A stretch of DNA of 9,376 nucleotides from Pseudomonadota bacterium (GTDB lineage Bacteria; Pseudomonadota; Alphaproteobacteria; Caulobacterales; Caulobacteraceae): positions 1-9,376 of the forward strand of contig JAEXJH010000493.1 of NCBI GenBank assembly GCA_023445955.1, read 5' to 3'. The notes beneath the pieces were generated by a model that saw only the letters and a program-made list of their open reading frames with translations, ran no database searches and had not been told where the DNA came from. Positions 6,506 through 9,376 of the stretch are shown piece after piece. How positions within the stretch are numbered: position 1 is the stretch's first letter; each line of letters opens with the position of its first letter. Both the position numbers and the translations under genes were made by a program.

Positions 6506-8347
6506 ATGATCCTGTTCCTGCTGGCCTATCTGGGCGGCGTGCTGACGATCGTCAGCCCGTGCATCCTGCCGATCCTGCCGTTCGTGTTCGCGCGAGCCGA
6601 CAAGCCGTTCGTGCGCAGCGGCCTGCCGATGCTGGCCGGCATGGCCGTGACCTTCGCCCTGGTCGCCACCCTGGCGGCGGTCGGCGGCGGCTGGGCCGTG
6701 CACGTCAACCAGTATGGCCGATGGTTCGCCCTGGCGCTGATGGCCTTCTTCGGCCTGACCTTGCTGATCCCCGCACTGGCCGACCGTCTCACCCGGCCGC
6801 TGGTCGCCTTGGGCGGACGGCTGTCGGAGAAGGCCGACCGGCAGGACAGCATCGCCGCCTCGCTGCTGCTGGGCGCCGCCACGGGATTGCTCTGGGCGCC
6901 GTGCGCAGGGCCGGTGCTGGGCCTGATCCTGACCGGGGCCGCGCTGCAAGGCGCCAACGCCCAGACCACCCTGCTGCTCATCGCCTTCGCGGCCGGCGCG
7001 GCGACCTCGCTGGGCCTGGCCCTGCTGGTCGGCGGTAAGGTCTTCACGGCCATGAAGCGTTCGCTGGGGGCCAGCGAGTGGATCCGGCGCGGCGTCGGGG
7101 CGGTGATCCTGGTCGCCGTCGCCGCCATCGCTCTGGGCGTCGACACCGGCTTCCTGACCCGCGTCTCGCAGACCAGCACCGCCACGCTGGAGCAGGGCTT
7201 GGTCAACAAGCTGCATCCCCAGCAGGAGTCGGTCCTGCTGCCCGAAAGCGGCGACGCGATGAGCGGCAGTCCGGCGATGATGGGCGCCAATCCCGCGATG
7301 ATGAGCGCCAATGGCGCCTCGGGCGGCGCTCCTGGCGGCGCGATGATGATGCGCGCCAAGCCTGGTGAAGGCCCGGCCCTGCCCGTCGAGGGCGCCGCCC
7401 CGCCGCTGGACGGCGCGGTGACCTGGCTGAACTCCCCGCCCCTGACCCTGGCCCAGCTGAAGGGCAAGGTCGTCGTCGTCGACTTCTGGACCTACAGCTG
7501 CATCAACTGCCTGCGCTCGATCCCCTACGTCCGCGCCTGGGCGCAGAAGTACAAGGACCAGGGCCTGGTGGTGGTCGGCGTCCACGCGCCGGAATTCGCC
7601 TTCGAGAAGGACGTCAAGAACGTCCGCAAGGCCGTCGCCGACCTGAAGATCGGCTACCCCGTGGCGGTCGACAACAACTACGCGATCTGGCGCGCGTTCG
7701 GGAACCAGTACTGGCCGGCCCACTATTTCATCGACGCCAACGGCCAGGTGCGTCACCACCACTTCGGCGAGGGCGGCTACGACCAGTCCGAGCGGGTGAT
7801 CCAGCAGCTGCTGGCCGAGGCGGGCAAGGCCAAGGTCGACGGCGGTCTGGTCGCGGTGAACGCCACCGGCGCGCAAGCCGCCTCGGACGGCAAGGACGTC
7901 AACTCGCCCGAGACCTATGTCGGCTATGACCGCGCCGAGAACTTCGCCTCAACCGGTGGGGCCGTCCGCGATGCGCGCAAGATCTACGCCCTGGGTGGGC
8001 CGCTGAAGCTCAATGCCTGGGGCATGGCCGGCGACTGGACCATCGGCAAGGAGCAGGCCGGCCTCAATGCGGTCGGCGGCAAGATCGCCTATCGCTTCCA
8101 CGCCCGCGACCTGCACCTGGTGCTGGGTCCGGCCGCAAACGGGGCGAAGGTGCGCTATCGCGTGACCATCGACGGCAAGCCGCCGGGGGCGGATCACGGC
8201 ATGGACACCGACGCGGCCGGCAACGGCGTGATCACCGGTCAGCGGCTCTATCAGCTGGTCCGGCAGAAGGGCGCGATCGACGACCGCACGTTCGAGATCC
8301 AATTCCTGGACGCCGGCGCCCAGGCCTACGCCTTCACGTTCGGCTGA
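6506..8347 (+). CDS. dipZ: DipZ-type transmembrane thiol-disulfide reductase (CcdA + thioredoxin-like + C-terminal domain)
   Basis: This 613-aa protein passes electrons from cytoplasmic thioredoxin to periplasmic thiols. Residues 1-215 form a CcdA/DsbD-beta-like membrane domain with SPCILPILP (C19) and WAPCAGP (C133), the paired transmembrane cysteines. A thioredoxin/TlpA-like domain (about 295-440) has active site WTYSCINC (C332, C335) and a cis-Pro-like WPAHYF (403-408). The C-terminal domain (about 470-613), starting YVGYDRAENF, matches the extra domain of mycobacterial DipZ, thought to be carbohydrate-binding-like; its role is unclear. Between the two redox domains is a Met-rich linker with eight Met in residues 252-282. 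ATG 6506 follows AGGA (6493-6496). It is probably co-transcribed with msrB and is a good candidate for reducing that enzyme. Cytochrome c maturation or DsbC-like partners are other possible clients. Confidence 0.93.
   Translation: MILFLLAYLGGVLTIVSPCILPILPFVFARADKPFVRSGLPMLAGMAVTFALVATLAAVGGGWAVHVNQYGRWFALALMAFFGLTLLIPALADRLTRPLVALGGRLSEKADRQDSIAASLLLGAATGLLWAPCAGPVLGLILTGAALQGANAQTTLLLIAFAAGAATSLGLALLVGGKVFTAMKRSLGASEWIRRGVGAVILVAVAAIALGVDTGFLTRVSQTSTATLEQGLVNKLHPQQESVLLPESGDAMSGSPAMMGANPAMMSANGASGGAPGGAMMMRAKPGEGPALPVEGAAPPLDGAVTWLNSPPLTLAQLKGKVVVVDFWTYSCINCLRSIPYVRAWAQKYKDQGLVVVGVHAPEFAFEKDVKNVRKAVADLKIGYPVAVDNNYAIWRAFGNQYWPAHYFIDANGQVRHHHFGEGGYDQSERVIQQLLAEAGKAKVDGGLVAVNATGAQAASDGKDVNSPETYVGYDRAENFASTGGAVRDARKIYALGGPLKLNAWGMAGDWTIGKEQAGLNAVGGKIAYRFHARDLHLVLGPAANGAKVRYRVTIDGKPPGADHGMDTDAAGNGVITGQRLYQLVRQKGAIDDRTFEIQFLDAGAQAYAFTFG
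7271..7312 (+). repeat. Two-copy 21-bp tandem repeat encoding PAMM[G/S]AN in DipZ
   Basis: Two 21-bp units encode PAMMGAN (residues 256-262) and PAMMSAN (263-269). They sit inside a wider segment (7259-7351) with Met at 252, 258, 259, 265, 266, 280, 281 and 282, surrounded by Gly, Ala, Ser and Pro. The segment is low-complexity and presumably disordered. The repeat suggests expansion by slippage. Both copies are in frame, so the gene is intact. Confidence 0.8.
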
Positions 8348-8352
8348 CGCGC

Positions 8353-8745
8353 TCAATCACACGCGCAGTGCGCGTCGTGATGCCGGCGACGCCAGTTGGC
8401 GATGTGGGCGGCGGCCAGCAGGACGCCGCCCACCACCGTCAGAACACGCTCGTCGGCGGCCGTCGGGATCTCCAGCGCGCCGGCGATCATCAGGCCCAGG
8501 CCCACAACGGCCATGGCCGCCAATCGCCACGAGCGCGGCCGCCGCGTGGACAGGTCGACGAACGACAACACCGCCACCGGCGCGGCGATCAGCACGAACG
8601 CCACGTGCACCCACTCGGCCTGCGCCCAGATCCCCAGCACCGGCAGCAGCAGAGCCAGGGCCGGCAAGGCCAGGCAGTGAACCAGGCACAGCGCCGACAA
8701 ACCGACAGCGGACGCGTCGAGCGCCTTGGCGAAGGCTGAAGTCAT
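8353..8745 (-). CDS. MerC-domain small membrane protein
   Basis: This 130-aa protein has four predicted helices (about 13-38, 45-64, 74-91 and 99-117). The first carries C20-L-V-H-C24, matching the conserved Cys pair and His of MerC-domain proteins. MerC of mercury-resistance operons is an inner-membrane mercury importer, but short stand-alone MerC-domain proteins without other mer genes are widespread, and their substrate is mostly unknown. The C-terminal tail RRRHHDAHCACD holds three His and two Cys and is a likely metal-binding patch. ATG 8745 follows AGGAG by 8 nt, better than the in-frame ATG 8769, which has no good SD. No merR, merT, merP or merA is nearby, so I do not call it mercury resistance. 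A Zur-like palindrome about 85 bp upstream suggests a zinc link. It is convergent with dipZ, with no spare bases for separate terminators. Confidence 0.8.
   Translation of the reverse strand: MTSAFAKALDASAVGLSALCLVHCLALPALALLLPVLGIWAQAEWVHVAFVLIAAPVAVLSFVDLSTRRPRSWRLAAMAVVGLGLMIAGALEIPTAADERVLTVVGGVLLAAAHIANWRRRHHDAHCACD
8356..8381. repeat. Hairpin shared by the convergent dipZ and merC-like 3' ends
   Basis: An 11-bp stem (8356-8366 with 8370-8381, one bulged C at 8376) closes an AGT loop. It lies 8 nt after the dipZ stop and inside the last codons of the MerC-like gene, whose stop is only 5 nt from that of dipZ. It could act as a bidirectional terminator, but neither side has a T-run. Confidence 0.3.
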
Positions 8746-8830
8746 GTGGGGCGCTCCTATCGTGCTCATACCGGACCGTCGCCACGCACAGCGTTCAGCA
8801 AGCCAGCCTCAACGGATCGCAAAATAGGAA

Positions 8831-8845
8831 TGATATAACATAACA
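8831..8845 (-). promoter_or_regulatory. Zur-like box upstream of the MerC-like gene
   Basis: On the minus strand it reads TGTTATGTTATATCA, close to the AT-rich Zur palindrome TGTTATAnTATAACA (13 of 15 by my reading). It is the most AT-rich spot in the region and contains TATATC, usable as a -10, so a bound repressor would block the promoter. The symmetry is imperfect (5 of 7 half-site positions). Fur-family boxes other than Zur are possible. Confidence 0.4.
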
Positions 8846-9048
8846 CAATAGGCGCTCGACGGGCGATCACGCTGAATGCCAGCCTTGAAGGGCGCCAAGG
8901 CCCCGAAATACCGTGGGATAGCCGTCGTGCAATTCGCGAAGCCGCGAAACGCCGCCACTTTTCTCGCCGCAATTGGACGGCGCTCACGAAGGCAATCACG
9001 CATCCGCGAAAAGCGCCTGTCAGGCGCGCGCGGCTTGAGTTCAGACCG

Positions 9049-9074
9049 TGACGCGGCCATCCGGCGCCGCGTCA
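9049..9074 (+). repeat. Hairpin touching the SD of the right-edge gene
   Basis: GACGCGGC (9050-9057) pairs with GCCGCGTC (9066-9073), and T9049 can pair with A9074. The loop is 8 nt. The SD AGGAA (9074-9078) begins where the stem ends. It may influence translation; no known riboswitch motif is recognised. Confidence 0.4.
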
Positions 9075-9086
9075 GGAACCTCATCC

Positions 9087-9376
9087 ATGGACCACTCCAT
9101 CCTTCCGCCGCTCGCAGATCATCGTCCGACACGCGATCGTCGCGCGACCGTTCCCGCCTATCCGGTCGCGCTGCTGACGCGGGCCGAGGCCGAAGCCGCC
9201 CGTGTAGGCGCCATCGAAGGCGTCACGCTCCCGTCGGGGCCTCGCCTGCAGCGCGGGTGGGCGGCGGCGCTCTTCGCCATGCTGCTCACCCTGGCGCCGG
9301 GGCTGCACGCCCGCGCCCAGGAGGTGTCGCCTTCCGAAGACGTGGCGACGGTGTCGGCCGCCCCCCGGACGACGGG
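9087..9376 (+). CDS. Unidentified protein with internal signal-like segment (cut by window edge)
   Basis: Ninety-six codons are visible. ATG 9087 follows AGGAA (9074-9078) by 8 nt. The first 53 residues are polar, with several Arg and Pro. Then comes a hydrophobic stretch GWAAALFAMLLTLAPG (57-72) ending in HARA-Q (74-78), a typical signal peptidase site, and a Ser/Glu/Thr-rich stretch as in exported proteins. No in-frame ATG, GTG or TTG lies between residue 1 and M65, so the long N-terminus cannot be explained by picking a later start. It could be an exported protein with an extended signal peptide, or a membrane protein with a cytoplasmic N-terminus (TonB-like topology). A TonB-dependent receptor is possible given the Zur-like box upstream, but no TonB box or plug is visible. 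I do not recognise the family. Confidence 0.55.
   Translation, partial: MDHSILPPLADHRPTRDRRATVPAYPVALLTRAEAEAARVGAIEGVTLPSGPRLQRGWAAALFAMLLTLAPGLHARAQEVSPSEDVATVSAAPRTT

Larger units (their letters stand above)
8746..9086. other. 341-bp divergent intergenic region, no gene seen
   Basis: It separates the MerC-like gene (minus) from the partial right-edge gene (plus). Contents: an AT-rich patch with a Zur-like box (8831-8845), a small inverted repeat GCGCCT-GTC-AGGCGC (9013-9027), several GCGAA repeats between 8935 and 9012, and a hairpin at the end (9049-9074). Minus-strand reading frames through it have no recognisable domain and poor composition, so I reject them as genes. Confidence 0.55.

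Noticed and set aside
7259..7351. Met-rich repeat as a frameshift or assembly error
   Set aside because: The frame is open before, through and after it, and the thioredoxin-like motifs continue in the same frame.
6491..7876. 461-aa open frame on the minus strand
   Set aside because: It is antisense to dipZ, whose motifs are clear on the plus strand, and has shadow-like composition.
8353..8745. Mercury resistance operon
   Set aside because: Only a MerC-type domain is present; no merR, merT, merP or merA is seen.
8766..8999. 77-aa minus-strand open frame between the MerC-like gene and the right-edge gene
   Set aside because: It has no good SD and no recognisable family, and it runs through the AT-rich promoter patch and the Zur-like box.

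Overview
The window is GC-rich DNA with strong GC bias at the third codon position. It carries a large TonB-dependent receptor with Cys-paired loops, a Tat-exported MsrB, AT-poor promoters and short leaders. Together these suggest an alphaproteobacterium of the Caulobacter type. This is a judgement from gene content and style; no search was possible. I see no rRNA, tRNA, CRISPR array or insertion sequence, and no clear sign of recent transfer.

Layout, left to right. (1) A divergent pair: the 5' part of a membrane-anchored LytTR transcription regulator on the minus strand (its DNA-binding domain is cut by the window edge), and a six-helix DUF2306 membrane protein on the plus strand. (2) A tiny exported c-type cytochrome (98 aa), closed by a strong intrinsic terminator that touches the end of the next gene. 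(3) A LysR regulator of the CatM/BenM-like group on the minus strand, divergent from a 948-aa TonB-dependent receptor. Their 409-bp intergenic region holds an exact 12-bp direct repeat of an inverted-repeat-like element; related copies lie elsewhere in that region and upstream of the cytochrome gene. (4) A two-gene operon of a Tat-exported methionine sulfoxide reductase B and a 613-aa DipZ protein (CcdA-like electron-transfer domain, thioredoxin-like domain and C-terminal domain). A good ECF-sigma-type promoter (GTAACC-N16-CGTA) precedes it. (5) Convergent with dipZ, a small MerC-like membrane protein with a His/Cys-rich tail and a Zur-like palindrome in its promoter region. (6) The start of an unidentified exported or membrane protein, cut by the right edge.

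The most coherent system is msrB-dipZ. DipZ should carry electrons from the cytoplasm across the membrane to its periplasmic CxxC. The exported MsrB has a catalytic Cys but lacks the usual resolving Cys, so it needs an outside thiol donor, which the DipZ thioredoxin domain could be. DipZ also carries an unusual methionine-rich, internally repeated linker between its two redox domains, which could be a substrate for MsrB or a copper ligand. That link is inference. The ECF-type promoter fits an envelope oxidative or metal-stress response.
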